From Curtobacterium aurantiacum (GTDB taxonomy: Bacteria; Actinomycetota; Actinomycetes; Actinomycetales; Microbacteriaceae): a DNA stretch of 64,000 bases. The stretch is from contig NZ_JAHEWN010000010.1 in the NCBI RefSeq assembly GCF_018598555.1, positions 62,001 through 126,000 of the forward strand, read 5' to 3'. Numbering within the stretch: position 1 is the first letter of the stretch; each line of letters opens with the position of its first letter. Below, in pieces: positions 8,780 to 17,645 of the stretch. The notes under the pieces were generated by a model. The model saw nothing but the letters and a program-made list of their open reading frames with translations, searched no databases and was not told where the DNA came from. The translations under genes were made by a program, and so were the position numbers.

Positions 8780-9532
8780 GTGCCAGCACTCGGAGACGGC
8801 CGCGCCGACGGTGTGTGGTGCACCCTCGGCGAATCCCGCACCACCGCGCAGATCGCGCAGAACGGGTTCGCCTGGCTCGGCCTCGACGCCCAGCACGGCG
8901 CCTTCGGCGACGCCACGCTCCTTGCGACGATGCCGGCCCTCGCCGCGGTCGCACCGCAGGTCCCCGTCGCCATCCGGGTCGCCGAGGGCTCGGACGCCGC
9001 GATCGGCAGGGCGCTCGACCTCGGCGCCGACATCGTGATCGTCCCGATGATCGAGACCGTCGAGCAGGCCGAGCACGCCGTCCGCGCCGCGCACTACCCA
9101 CCGCGGGGTCGACGGAGCTGGGGGCCGATGGCGGGACTCTGGGGCGGCGCGGCACCGTCCGCCGCCGCTGCCGACCCCGAGGTGTGGGTGATGCTCGAGA
9201 CACTCGAGGGGCTCCGTGCCGCCGAGCAGATCCTGGCGGTCCCGGGCGTCTCGGCGGTGTTCGTCGGTCCCTTCGACCTGTCGATCGGGCTCGGCATGGA
9301 ACTGCCCGAGCTGCTCGAGGCCGACCGCGCCACGGACCCCCTCCCCGCGATCGTCGCCGCAGCCCGCCGCGCCGGCAAGCACACCGGTGCCTTCGCCGGC
9401 GACCTGGCCCGCGCCGAACGGCTCCGCGCACTCGGGTTCGACCGCGTCGCCGTCGTCACCGACGGGACCCTGCTCGCCCACGGTGCGGCCGCGGTGCTCG
9501 GTGCCGCAGCCACGGGTCGCACCTCGTACTGA
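8780..9532 (+). CDS. HpcH/HpaI-family aldolase (citrate lyase-like)
   Basis: A 250-aa TIM-barrel lyase of the class II HpcH/HpaI family, which cleaves hydroxy-oxo acids such as 4-hydroxy-2-oxoheptanedioate to pyruvate and an aldehyde. Family stretches are WLGLDAQHGAFGD, ALDLGADIVIVPMIET, VMLETLEGLRAAEQIL (with the metal-binding Glu) and VFVGPFDLSIGLG. Start GTG at 8780 is set by GGAGG at 8769-8773, 6 bases away. No pathway neighbours are present, so substrate is unknown. Confidence 0.88.
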   Translation: MPALGDGRADGVWCTLGESRTTAQIAQNGFAWLGLDAQHGAFGDATLLATMPALAAVAPQVPVAIRVAEGSDAAIGRALDLGADIVIVPMIETVEQAEHAVRAAHYPPRGRRSWGPMAGLWGGAAPSAAAADPEVWVMLETLEGLRAAEQILAVPGVSAVFVGPFDLSIGLGMELPELLEADRATDPLPAIVAAARRAGKHTGAFAGDLARAERLRALGFDRVAVVTDGTLLAHGAAAVLGAAATGRTSY

Positions 9533-9693
9533 CCGGTCGTCAGCGGCGAAGTACTGACGGGCCGTCAGCGGCGACCGCACCAGCGAGCGGTTCACGTCCG
9601 CGTCCTCGACGCCGCTGAGAGGGCGTGCCCGCGCCCCGGTCCAGACTCGGTCGGGAACCCGAGCCGACCGCGACCGCAGAGAGGACGAGACAC

Positions 9694-11349
9694 ATGACCG
9701 ACGTCTCCAGCCAACCGCCCGCCGAGGGCGACGACCGCCGCATCCTGACGAACCGCCAGGGCCACCCCGTCTACGACAACCAGAACCAGCGCACCGTCGG
9801 GGCGCGTGGCCCGGCGACGCTCGAGAACTACCAGTTCCTCGAGAAGATCAGCCACTTCGACCGCGAGCGCATCCCGGAACGGGTCGTGCACGCCCGCGGT
9901 GCCGTCGCCTTCGGGTACTTCGAGGCCACCGGCACGTGGGGTGACGAGCCCATCGCGCAGTACACCCGCGCGAAGCTGTTCCAGGAGCCTGGCAAGCGCA
10001 CCGACCTGGCGATCCGGTTCTCCACCGTGATCGGCGGCCGTGATTCCTCGGAGGCTGCCCGCGACCCGCGCGGCTTCGCCGTGAAGTTCTACACCGAGGA
10101 CGGCAACTGGGACCTCGTCGGCAACAACCTCGGCGTCTTCTTCATCCGCGACGCCATCAAGTTCCCCGACGTCATCCACTCCCTCAAGCCCGACCCCGTG
10201 ACCTTCCGACAGGAACCGGCGCGCATCTTCGACTTCATGTCGCAGACCCCCGAGTCGATGCACATGCTGATGAACCTCTTCAGCCCTCGCGGGATCCCGG
10301 CGAACTACCGGACACAGCAGGGCTTCGGCGTGAACACCTACAAGTGGGTGAACGCCGACGGGGACACCAAGCTCGTCAAGTACCACTGGATCCCGTCGGT
10401 GGGCGTGTCCTCGATGACGGAGGCCGACGCCGCCGCGGTGCAGGCCGGTGACCTCGGGCACGCGTCGAAGGACCTGTACGAGGCGATCGAGCGCGGCGAG
10501 TACCCCGAGTGGGAGCTCCGCGTGCAGCTCATGGACGACCACGACCACCCGGAGCTCGACTTCGACCCGCTCGACGACACGAAGGTCTGGCCGGAGAACG
10601 AGTTCCCGCCGAAGCCCGTCGGCAAGATGGTCCTGAACCGCAACGTCACGAACCACTTCGCCGAGAACGAGCAGCTCTCGTTCGGCACCGGCGTGCTCGT
10701 CGACGGACTGGACTTCTCCGACGACAAGATGCTCGTCGGCCGCACGTTCTCGTACTCGGACACGCAGCGGTACCGCGTCGGGCCGAACTACCTGCAGCTG
10801 CCGGTGAACGCCCCGAAGAACGGCAACGTCGCGACGAACCAGCGCGACGGGCAGATGGCGTACCACCAGGACCACGGCGGCGAGAACCCGCACGTCAACT
10901 ACGAGCCGTCGATCACCGGCGGCCTGCGCGAGGCGGAGTACCCCACCCACGACGACCAGGGGCCGGAGATCGTCGGACGCCTCACCCGCAAGCGCATCCC
11001 CCGGACGAACGACTACACGCAAGCGGGTCAGCGGTACCTGCTGCTGGAGGACTGGGAGCGCGACGACCTGGTCGCGAACTTCGTCGACCTCATCTCGCAG
11101 GCCGCCCGCCCCGTGCAGGAGCGCATGCTCTGGCACTTCTACATGGTCGAGGACGACCTGGGTCGTCGCGTCGGCGAGGGCCTCGGCATCACCCTCGAAG
11201 CGGTCAAGGACCTGCCACCGCTGCAGTCCCAGACACTCAGTGACGACGAACTCGCCCGCCTGGCGAACCTCGGGAACAACGGTCCCCGTGACGTCGAGGG
11301 GCTGATGATGACGCACTGTGTCCCCGACGAGCGCGCCGTGCGCGTCTGA
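9694..11349 (+). CDS. katA: Heme catalase (monofunctional)
   Basis: Breaks down hydrogen peroxide to water and oxygen; cytoplasmic tetramer. The 551-aa protein keeps the catalytic His66 in RVVHARGA, Asn144 in DLVGNNLG and the proximal heme ligand Tyr354 in [18 protein letters not shown]. Its length fits a small-subunit catalase with a modest C-terminal extension. The ATG at 9694 follows a GAGAGGACGAG ribosome site. A strong hairpin (11364-11409) follows. No oxygen-responsive regulator gene is adjacent. Confidence 0.97.
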   Translation: MTDVSSQPPAEGDDRRILTNRQGHPVYDNQNQRTVGARGPATLENYQFLEKISHFDRERIPERVVHARGAVAFGYFEATGTWGDEPIAQYTRAKLFQEPGKRTDLAIRFSTVIGGRDSSEAARDPRGFAVKFYTEDGNWDLVGNNLGVFFIRDAIKFPDVIHSLKPDPVTFRQEPARIFDFMSQTPESMHMLMNLFSPRGIPANYRTQQGFGVNTYKWVNADGDTKLVKYHWIPSVGVSSMTEADAAAVQAGDLGHASKDLYEAIERGEYPEWELRVQLMDDHDHPELDFDPLDDTKVWPENEFPPKPVGKMVLNRNVTNHFAENEQLSFGTGVLVDGLDFSDDKMLVGRTFSYSDTQRYRVGPNYLQLPVNAPKNGNVATNQRDGQMAYHQDHGGENPHVNYEPSITGGLREAEYPTHDDQGPEIVGRLTRKRIPRTNDYTQAGQRYLLLEDWERDDLVANFVDLISQAARPVQERMLWHFYMVEDDLGRRVGEGLGITLEAVKDLPPLQSQTLSDDELARLANLGNNGPRDVEGLMMTHCVPDERAVRV

Positions 11350-11363
11350 GACGCGACCCCGTG

Positions 11364-11409
11364 ACGGACGGGAGGCCCGGTGCCAGCTGGCACCGGGCCT
11401 CCCGTCCGT
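11364..11409. terminator. Strong hairpin between catalase and the convergent dehydrogenase
   Basis: A 21-bp perfect stem with an AGCT loop (arms begin ACGGACGGGAGGCCCGGTGCC). It lies between two convergent genes and could stop both. Confidence 0.8.
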
Positions 11410-11447
11410 CTCCTCCGCACGCCCGAGCGCCGGGCGCGACGCGTGGA

Positions 11448-12506
11448 TCAGGCCGGCTCGGGCGCGTCGAGGTCGCGCACGTCGAGGACGAAGCGGTAGC
11501 GCACGTCTCCGCGCGCGAGGCGCGCGAGTGCCGTGTCGGCCTGGGTGGCGGGCAGGACCTCGACGTCCGCGACGATGCCGTGCTCGCCTCAGAAGTCGAG
11601 CAGGTCCTGCGTCCAGCGGTGGCCGCCGCTGCCCGCCGACGCGAGGCGCTTGCGCCCGATCAGCAGGTCGGTCGTCGGGATCGTGACGGGGCCGAGGTAC
11701 CCGATGCTGAAGAGCGTGCCGTCGAGGTCGAGCACGCCGAGGTACGGCGCCAGGTCGTGCTCCACGGCGACGGTGTCGAGCACGACGTCGAGGGAGCCGC
11801 GGGCCGCCTGCATCGCCGCCGGGTCGGTCGAGACGACGACGTGGTCGGCCCCGAGTCGCTCGGCGTCCGCCGCCTTCGCCGGGGTGGTCGTGAACGCGGT
11901 GACCTCGGCCCCGAGCGCTCGTCCGAGCCGGACGGCGAGGTGCCCCAGGCCCCCGATCCCGACCACACCGAGTCGCGTGCCGGCACCGACCCCTGCGGAC
12001 CGCAGCGGTTCCCAGACCGTGATGCCGGCGCACATGAGCGGGGCCACCGCGGCGGGGTCCAGCCCGGCCGGACGGTGGTACACGAACCGGTCCCGCACGA
12101 CGTACCGGCCGGCCCAGGCGCCGGCGGTGACGGAGCCGTCGACGCGGTCCCGGCCGGCGTAGGTCAGGGTGGGGAACTCGGCGCAGAAGTTCTCCTGTCC
12201 GCGTCGGCACATCGTGCAGGTGCCGCACGAGTCGACGATGTTCCCGACCGCGACCGGGTCACCCGGCCGGAAGTCCGTGACCGCTACTCCGACGGCCACG
12301 ACCTCGCCCACGAACTCGTGCCCGGGGACGACCGGGAACGTCCCACCGTGGTCGGCTGGCGTGGCGAGGGCGTGCAGGTCGCTGTGGCACACCCCGCAGA
12401 ACGTCACGCGCACGTCGACGTCGTCCGGGCGGAGGTCGCGTCGGCGGATCTGGGTGGGGTGGAGCGGATCACGGAGCGCGTCCGAGACGAGTGCGGTGGT
12501 GAGCAT
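11448..12506 (-). pseudogene. Zinc alcohol dehydrogenase interrupted by an in-frame TGA
   Basis: Encodes a medium-chain NAD(P)-dependent, zinc alcohol dehydrogenase of the AdhC/YahK group. The catalytic-site motif CGVCHSDLH and GHEFVGE, the structural zinc motif CGTCTMCRRGQENFC, and the nucleotide motif GVVGIGGLGHLAVRL are intact. Translation stops at TGA 11591-11589 after DLLDF, giving 305 aa. The frame then continues for 46 more codons (GEHGIVADVEVLP... DVRYRFVLDVRDL) to TGA at 11448, exactly the family C-terminus, where relatives have DFCAEHGI. One codon change, probably Cys to stop, separates it from a 352-aa enzyme. A sequencing error is possible. Confidence 0.85.
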
Positions 12507-12516
12507 GGGACTGATA

Positions 12517-12534
12517 CTACCTACTAGTTGGTAG
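12517..12534. promoter_or_regulatory. Palindromic operator between the dehydrogenase and tetR
   Basis: CTACCTACTAGTTGGTAG is an 18-bp palindrome with one mismatched pair. It lies in the 46-bp gap between divergent start codons, so it can control both genes. It is the natural binding site for the adjacent TetR protein. Confidence 0.7.
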
Positions 12535-12552
12535 CCCGCTACGCTGGATCTC

Positions 12553-13128
12553 GTGAGCACCGCCGACGACACCCGAGCACGCATCCTCGACGCGGCCACC
12601 ACGGAGTTCGCCGCGCACGGCATCGCCGGGGCGCGCGTTGACCGGATCGCCGAGCGTTCCGGCATGAGCAAGCCGATGATCTACACGTACTTCGGCGGCA
12701 AGAGTGCGCTCTTCGACGCCGTCTTCCGCGCCCACGTCCTCGGCAACGGGGACCGGGTGCCGTTCGACGCCGCCGACCTGCCCGGGTACGCGGCACGGCT
12801 GTACGACGACTACCTGGCCGATCCGGCGCTCGTCCGCCTGCTCATGTGGAAGCGTCTCGAGCAGGACGGAGCGGGGTACCTGTACCCGGGGTTCGAAGAG
12901 CACGACGAGCAGCACCTCCGCGACATCGCAGCGGAGCAGGGCGCCGGACGGGTCCGTGACGACCTCGAGCCCGCGGACGTCTGGGCGCTGCTCGTCGCCA
13001 GCGCGGCGACCTGGGCCCAGGGGTCCATCACCGTGGTCGCGACGGCGGAGGACTCCCCCGCCGAGCACGACCGTCGGCGGCACGCGCTCGTGCGGTACGT
13101 CGAGGGCGCGCTGCGGCCACCCGGCTGA
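12553..13128 (+). CDS. TetR-family transcriptional regulator
   Basis: A 191-aa repressor. The N-terminal helix-turn-helix is typical (TRARILDAATTEFAAHGIAGARVDRIAERSGMS..MIYTYFGGKSALFDAVF, residues about 8-55); the C-terminal ligand domain resembles the TetR_C_35 type. It is divergent from the broken alcohol dehydrogenase across an 18-bp palindrome, so it probably represses that gene and itself, with an aldehyde or electrophile as a likely inducer (inference). Start is GTG. Confidence 0.9.
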   Translation: MSTADDTRARILDAATTEFAAHGIAGARVDRIAERSGMSKPMIYTYFGGKSALFDAVFRAHVLGNGDRVPFDAADLPGYAARLYDDYLADPALVRLLMWKRLEQDGAGYLYPGFEEHDEQHLRDIAAEQGAGRVRDDLEPADVWALLVASAATWAQGSITVVATAEDSPAEHDRRRHALVRYVEGALRPPG

Positions 13129-13166
13129 GCAGGGGCGATCTGACGCGTCGGAGTCGATCCGGACCG

Positions 13167-14309
13167 TCAGAGCTCGGTCGGCGCGTCCGCGTCGATCACG
13201 ACGGCGAAGGCGGCGATCTCGTCGGCGACCGTGCCGGGTGCCTGCCACGCGGTGAAGTGCCCGCCGCGGTCGAGGTCGTGCCAGCTCCGGATGTCCCGGT
13301 ACGTCCGTGCGCCGTACGACCGGGGCAGCCCGCGTTCACCGGTCTGCACGGCCACCGCGACCGGCACGTCGACGACCGGGAGCTCCGGTTGCCGGGGATG
13401 GTCGAGGTACGGGCGGAACGACGAGCCGATGCTCCGCGTGAACCAGTAGAGCGAGACCGTGCGCAGGAGCTCGTCGTCGGTCCACCACGACCCTTCGCCC
13501 GTCCAGGCCAGCAGCTTCTCGGTGATCCACGCGGCCAGCCCGAGCGGCGAGTCCGTGAGGGCCGCCGCCAGGATCTCGGGGCGGGTCGCCTGCACCTTCG
13601 CGTAGCCGAGACCACGCGCCCACTCGGCGTCGTGCTGACGGAGCCAAGCGGCCTCCTCGTCCGTGAGGTCCTGCGCGCGGGAGGGCGGCGGGAACGCGGC
13701 GTGCGTGGCGAACAACCCGAGGGTCGACTCCGGGTGCAGCGCCGCGAGCCAGTCGCTCGTCGTCGAGCCGACGTCCTCGCCGTACGTCAGGAAACGGTCG
13801 TAGCCGAGGGCCTCGGTCATGAGCCCGTGCATCAACTCGGCGACCACGGGCCCCGTGAAGGGACGGTCAGCCAGCGGTGCCGAGGCGCCGAAACCGGGCA
13901 GTGACGGGACGACGACGTCGAACCCCGCGGTCCGGCCTTCGGCGAGGTCGACCGTGCGTCCGGCGAGCTCACGGGCGAACGGGAGCATCTCGACGAAGGA
14001 GTACGGCCACCCGTGGATCGCGATGACGGGGATGCGCACCGTCGGACTCCCCGTCGCGGTCAGCCGGGCGAAGTGCAGTCGTTGGCCGTCGACCTCGGCC
14101 TGGAACTGCGGCACCGCGCCGAGCTCGTCCTCGACGCGGCGCCAGTCGAACGCGGACCGCCAGTGGTCGAGCAGGCCGTCCAGCCGTTCCATCGACAGCG
14201 CGCTGCCGGCGGCCGCGTCGCCGATGGGTTCGGGGACGCGCGCCCGCCGCAGACGGGACCGCAGGTCGGCGAGGTCGTCGTCGGACACCTGGAGGCGGAT
14301 CGAACGCAT
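13167..14309 (-). CDS. Epoxide hydrolase, EHN type (alpha/beta hydrolase)
   Basis: A 380-aa epoxide hydrolase. An N-terminal EHN domain (residues about 1-100, with FDWRRVEDELGAVPQFQAEVDG) precedes the fold. The oxyanion motif HGWP is at His100, the nucleophile Asp179 sits in YGEDVGS, and the catalytic His is in DRGGHFTAWQAP near the end. The usual nucleophile elbow reads GGDWG in many relatives; here Trp is Val. ATG at 14309 chosen as the first Met before the conserved strand. It likely opens small epoxides to diols; the substrate is unknown. Confidence 0.88.
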   Translation of the reverse strand: MRSIRLQVSDDDLADLRSRLRRARVPEPIGDAAAGSALSMERLDGLLDHWRSAFDWRRVEDELGAVPQFQAEVDGQRLHFARLTATGSPTVRIPVIAIHGWPYSFVEMLPFARELAGRTVDLAEGRTAGFDVVVPSLPGFGASAPLADRPFTGPVVAELMHGLMTEALGYDRFLTYGEDVGSTTSDWLAALHPESTLGLFATHAAFPPPSRAQDLTDEEAAWLRQHDAEWARGLGYAKVQATRPEILAAALTDSPLGLAAWITEKLLAWTGEGSWWTDDELLRTVSLYWFTRSIGSSFRPYLDHPRQPELPVVDVPVAVAVQTGERGLPRSYGARTYRDIRSWHDLDRGGHFTAWQAPGTVADEIAAFAVVIDADAPTEL

Positions 14310-14461
14310 GCGTCGGACGCTAGCGGTGTCGACCGACACTGCCGGGAACGCCACCAGAACGCGGGTGCTGCCCGTCGGTTGTTCGCCCCCTACGCTGGGC
14401 TGCGGCCACCCAGCCACCCCGGCCTCTGGCCTTCCTCGTTTCTGGCGAACGGACGATCGAC

Positions 14462-14752
14462 GTGACCGACACCGCACCAGCCGCAGCGCGCATGATCGCA
14501 CCGGCGGCCCCTGCACCCGTCCCGCCCCTGAGCCTGCTCGCGGTGGCGGCGATCGTCCTCGCGTTCCTCGCGCCGATCGGCGGCGTCGTCGTCGGGTTCA
14601 TCGCCCGGCGCGACGTGCGGCTGACCGGCGACCGGGGCGACGGGATCGCGTTCGCAGCGATCCTGATCGGGGCGACGCTGACCTTGTTCGGGATCATCGT
14701 GCCGCTGTTCCTCGGCGGCGCCGGCCTCCTCGACCTGGATCTCCAGCTCTGA
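14462..14752 (+). CDS. DUF4190-family small membrane protein
   Basis: A 96-aa protein with a Pro/Ala-rich leader, two transmembrane helices (about residues 22-45 and 59-86) and the DUF4190 signature of a cytoplasmic loop with GFIARRDVRLTGDRGDGIA between them. GTG start. Function unknown; such proteins often accompany membrane or DnaJ-like proteins. Confidence 0.75.
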   Translation: MTDTAPAAARMIAPAAPAPVPPLSLLAVAAIVLAFLAPIGGVVVGFIARRDVRLTGDRGDGIAFAAILIGATLTLFGIIVPLFLGGAGLLDLDLQL

Positions 14753-14782
14753 AGACTCGCCGCCGATCGCTACCCTGACGGG

Positions 14783-15283
14783 GTGGGGAACGAGGATGAC
14801 GTCTCGACGCTGATCCGGCCGGCGACGCTCGCCGACGCGGACGCGATCGCCCACGTGCACACGACGTCGTGGCGGGAGACCTACGGGCGGTTCGTCGACG
14901 ACCCGGACACGAACCCGTGGTTCGACACGGTACGGCGGGTCGGCATGTGGCGGTCGACGCTCGCGAGCCCGGATGTCCGAGGGGTTGTCCGGGTCGCCCT
15001 GGACAGCACGGGGATCGTCGGGTTCGCTGCGGTGCAGCCGACTCCCGAGCCGGACGCCGTCCGTCCCGAGGAACTGACGACGCTCTACGTCCTGGCGCGT
15101 GCGCACGGGACCGGAACCGGCCAGGCACTCTTCGACACCGTGCTCGCCGATCGCCCGGCGTCGCTGTGGGTGGCTGCGGACAACCCACGGGCGCACGCCT
15201 TCTACCGGCGGAACGGGTTCACACCCGACGGTGCGGAGTCGGCGTTCGGGCCCGTCCCGCGGACCGTCCGGCTGGTGCGCTGA
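14783..15283 (+). CDS. GNAT-family N-acetyltransferase
   Basis: A 166-aa acetyltransferase. The acetyl-CoA loop is LYVLARAHGTGTGQALFD and the C-terminal motif is NPRAHAFYRRNGF. The N-terminal RPATLADADAIAHVHTTSWRETY is typical of the family. It starts with GTG and sits 30 bases after the DUF4190 gene. Substrate unknown. Confidence 0.88.
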   Translation: MGNEDDVSTLIRPATLADADAIAHVHTTSWRETYGRFVDDPDTNPWFDTVRRVGMWRSTLASPDVRGVVRVALDSTGIVGFAAVQPTPEPDAVRPEELTTLYVLARAHGTGTGQALFDTVLADRPASLWVAADNPRAHAFYRRNGFTPDGAESAFGPVPRTVRLVR

Positions 15284-15287
15284 CGCG

Positions 15288-16340
15288 TCAGTCCGCCACG
15301 GGCGCGGAGATGTCCCAGACGGTGGTCTCCTCGTACTGCTCGGACCAGCCGCGGCGCATCCGGGCGACCGCACGGTCGAACGCGTCGACGACGTCGGTGT
15401 CCGGGGTCAGGAGCGCCTGCAGACGGATGCCGTCGTAGAGGGCGAGGAGCTGCTGCGCCCCGCGGATCGGGTCCATCGTCGCGGGCTCCCGGCCGGCCCG
15501 GACGTCCTCCTGCAGCGCGGTGCGGACGGTCTCGCGGAACTGCAGGTACGCCGACCGGTAGTAGTCGGCACCGTCCGTCGACGGGTCGGTCGAGATCGCG
15601 AGCGTCGCGGCGATCAGCCGCATGAGGGACGGGTCCTCGGCGTGGGCGGAGAGCAGCGCGTGCAGGAACGCCACCGTGCCCTTCTCGCCGGCGAGCGGCA
15701 GCAGCGGTGCCGACACCGCGCGGGTCCACCGCATCACGGCGGCGGCCAGCAGCGCGTGTTCGGAGGGGAACAGCTCGAGGATCTCGGCAGGGCGCATCCC
15801 CGACCGCGACGCGACACCGTCGAGTGAGAAGCGCGACAGGCCCCCGTCGTGGATGACCGCGATCGCACCGTTGATCGCCCGGGTGCGCGGGACCTCCTCG
15901 TCCGCGGCGTTCTGGTTCGTCAGCGGGGCCAGCGGGTGTTTCCGGAACCAGTCCAGCAGTGCGCGGGCCCGGGATGCGCCGAACGCCGAATCGGTCGGGC
16001 GACCTGCGCTGAACAGGTCGCTGAACCCCGGCACGTCGTGCATCAGCGGGTCGAGCGACTGGAACGCCATCGACCAGTCCGGGAACGAGCGCTGGGTGAT
16101 CGGTTCGTCGAGCAACACCCGCACGTTCGTGTGCCGCGGATCGGCCCGGACCTGCTCGAAGCGCTGCCGGACGACGTCGTCCTCACCCTCGATGATCCCG
16201 ATGCAGTTGTCGTCGCGGTGCGCGAGCATGCCCGTGACGCCGAGTCGTGTGTTCTTCTCGCGGCCGACCGCCAGGATCTGGGCGAGCTCGGAATCCGTGA
16301 TCGGACGGGTCTGGGTACTGGTGTAGACGAGCGATCGCAT
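15288..16340 (-). CDS. BLUF photoreceptor domain fused to a TetR-type regulator
   Basis: A 350-aa protein joining two modules. Residues 1-95 are a BLUF flavin domain: Tyr6 (LVYTS), Asn30 (REKNTRLGVTGML), Glu51 (IIEG), Trp89 and Met91 (FPDWSMAF). These spacings match PixD and AppA exactly (24, 18 and 41 residues), which makes position 48 the equivalent of the photoactive Gln; here it is Gly (codon GGG). Residues about 153-203 are a TetR helix-turn-helix (TRAINGAIAVIHDGGLSRFS..GVASRSGM), followed by a TetR ligand domain to residue 345. It is expected to bind DNA as a dimer, with the BLUF part as a light or redox input. Whether it still responds to light is uncertain without the Gln. Confidence 0.85.
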   Translation of the reverse strand: MRSLVYTSTQTRPITDSELAQILAVGREKNTRLGVTGMLAHRDDNCIGIIEGEDDVVRQRFEQVRADPRHTNVRVLLDEPITQRSFPDWSMAFQSLDPLMHDVPGFSDLFSAGRPTDSAFGASRARALLDWFRKHPLAPLTNQNAADEEVPRTRAINGAIAVIHDGGLSRFSLDGVASRSGMRPAEILELFPSEHALLAAAVMRWTRAVSAPLLPLAGEKGTVAFLHALLSAHAEDPSLMRLIAATLAISTDPSTDGADYYRSAYLQFRETVRTALQEDVRAGREPATMDPIRGAQQLLALYDGIRLQALLTPDTDVVDAFDRAVARMRRGWSEQYEETTVWDISAPVAD

Positions 16341-16586
16341 CGTTCTGCTTCCTGGTCGGACGGTCCACCGGTGGGAGGGAGGTGCCGCCGTGTCGAACCC
16401 GAATCGACGCGACGGCACCTCGTGATCACCGTAACCAGCGGCGACCACCTTCACTGCGACGCGAGACGGTCCGTGGCTGCTCGGCACCCGGAGGATGCCG
16501 ACCTCTGAATGGAACCATCCCGGGCATGATCAGCGGTACCCCCACAACGGGGAACGCACGTTCTCCGGATGGGTACCGCGGTGGCG

Positions 16587-17081
16587 TCAGTTCGCGCGGT
16601 CGCCCTGTGCTGGAGTCTCGACGATGCGCTCGCCCGTCGTCGGGTCCCATCCGATCGTGCGCGGTTCCGCCGCCCGTGCGCGTCGCTCCTCACGCGGGAA
16701 GAACGGTCGAGCGCTCGGCAGGTAGCTGAGCACCGCCGCGACGATGACGCACACGGCGGGGAGGAGACGCCAGTCCACCCCGACGGCAGGGACGTCGGCC
16801 CCCGAGTTGCAGGCGGCGATGCCGGCCACGATCGCGAGCCACAGTCGTGCCGTCCCGGATCCACGGCCCATCCGCGACGCCAGCCACACGAGCAGGGCCG
16901 ACCAGGCGAGGACGACGACGAGTCCGACGGACGCCCCGAGGATCGCGCCGCCGGCACTGCGCACGGACTCGACGATGCCGGGGGCGGCGACCACGAGACT
17001 GACGGCCACGGACACCCACCAGAGCGTGACGGCGATCGTGACGACCCTCGGACGTGTGCGCTGCGTCGTGTCGTGTTCCAT
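16587..17081 (-). CDS. Hypothetical membrane protein, 164 aa
   Basis: Four hydrophobic segments (about residues 14-36, 43-66, 76-92 and 105-122) and a hydrophilic C-terminus ending TIGWDPTTGERIVETPAQG. The ATG at 17081 is preferred; the upstream extension is Arg-rich and atypical. No family recognised. The 246 bases between this gene and the BLUF gene contain nothing I can identify. Confidence 0.65.
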   Translation of the reverse strand: MEHDTTQRTRPRVVTIAVTLWWVSVAVSLVVAAPGIVESVRSAGGAILGASVGLVVVLAWSALLVWLASRMGRGSGTARLWLAIVAGIAACNSGADVPAVGVDWRLLPAVCVIVAAVLSYLPSARPFFPREERRARAAEPRTIGWDPTTGERIVETPAQGDRAN

Positions 17082-17122
17082 CCGTGTTCCCCCGTCGTCC
17101 CGCCGGTTGCGGCCCGACGATC

Positions 17123-17386
17123 CTACGGTGACCGACGCGGTGCTCCGGTGCCGCGGGACCGACGGAGGATCACCAGTCCGACGGTCAGCCCGACTGCCGC
17201 CAGCGCAGGGGTTGCGAACCACCCGAGGAGGATCGGGATCACGCGGTCGGTCGGAGCCTCGATGCCGAGGAGCAGGCGGAGCACCAGGAGCGGGAGCACG
17301 ACGGTCGCCACCCAGGAGACGGTCACCAGGACGGTGAGCAGGATGACGGCTCCCCGATGCGGAGCCGTCCCGGGAGCGTTGACCAT
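17123..17386 (-). CDS. Small membrane protein, 87 aa
   Basis: Two strong transmembrane segments (about residues 10-40 and 50-75) and a basic tail RRSRGTGAPRRSP. A truncated second copy of its first 39 residues lies 2.1 kb away at 19433-19549 (NAPGTAxHRGAV and VLPLLxLR shared), so the gene has been duplicated. ATG at 17386 starts the shared region. Confidence 0.65.
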   Translation of the reverse strand: MVNAPGTAPHRGAVILLTVLVTVSWVATVVLPLLVLRLLLGIEAPTDRVIPILLGWFATPALAAVGLTVGLVILRRSRGTGAPRRSP

Positions 17387-17420
17387 GCAGCCATCCAACC
17401 AGTGGGCCGGTGCCGACGGA

Positions 17421-17567
17421 CTACGGCCGGTAGTCCTCGGGGCGGGGCCGGTGCTCCGCTGCGTGGGAGTCGGTGAACGGCTTCGCGCCCCGCATCCCGC
17501 CGATCGTCCACGCGACCGTCGTGAGCAACGCGCCCAGCCCTCGTGCCACTGCGCCCAGGATCCTCAT
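17421..17567 (-). CDS. Small membrane protein, 48 aa
   Basis: Begins MRILGAVARGLGALLTT, has one hydrophobic helix and a polar tail with KPFTDSHAAEHRPRP. GAGGGGG directly upstream of the ATG is a convincing ribosome site. The DNA encoding its KPFTDSH part recurs at about 19629-19650 beside the truncated copy of the next gene, so both genes belonged to one duplicated segment. Confidence 0.55.
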   Translation of the reverse strand: MRILGAVARGLGALLTTVAWTIGGMRGAKPFTDSHAAEHRPRPEDYRP

Positions 17568-17645
17568 GGTGCCCCCTCGTGGAACGGACCCGGTGGTCCG
17601 TCCCGTAGCGGAGAGCGTACGCGTTCTGGCCGGTCGGCCCACGGG

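Noticed and set aside
9530-9580. Two copies of a 25-base unit (GTACTGAC...GTCAGCGGCGA) between aldolase and catalase
   Set aside because: A small tandem duplication overlapping a stop codon; too short and isolated to interpret.
11589-11591. TGA in the alcohol dehydrogenase as a selenocysteine codon
   Set aside because: The replaced Cys is not catalytic in the family, no SECIS-like hairpin was seen just after the codon, and no Sec machinery genes are in the window. A nonsense change is simpler.
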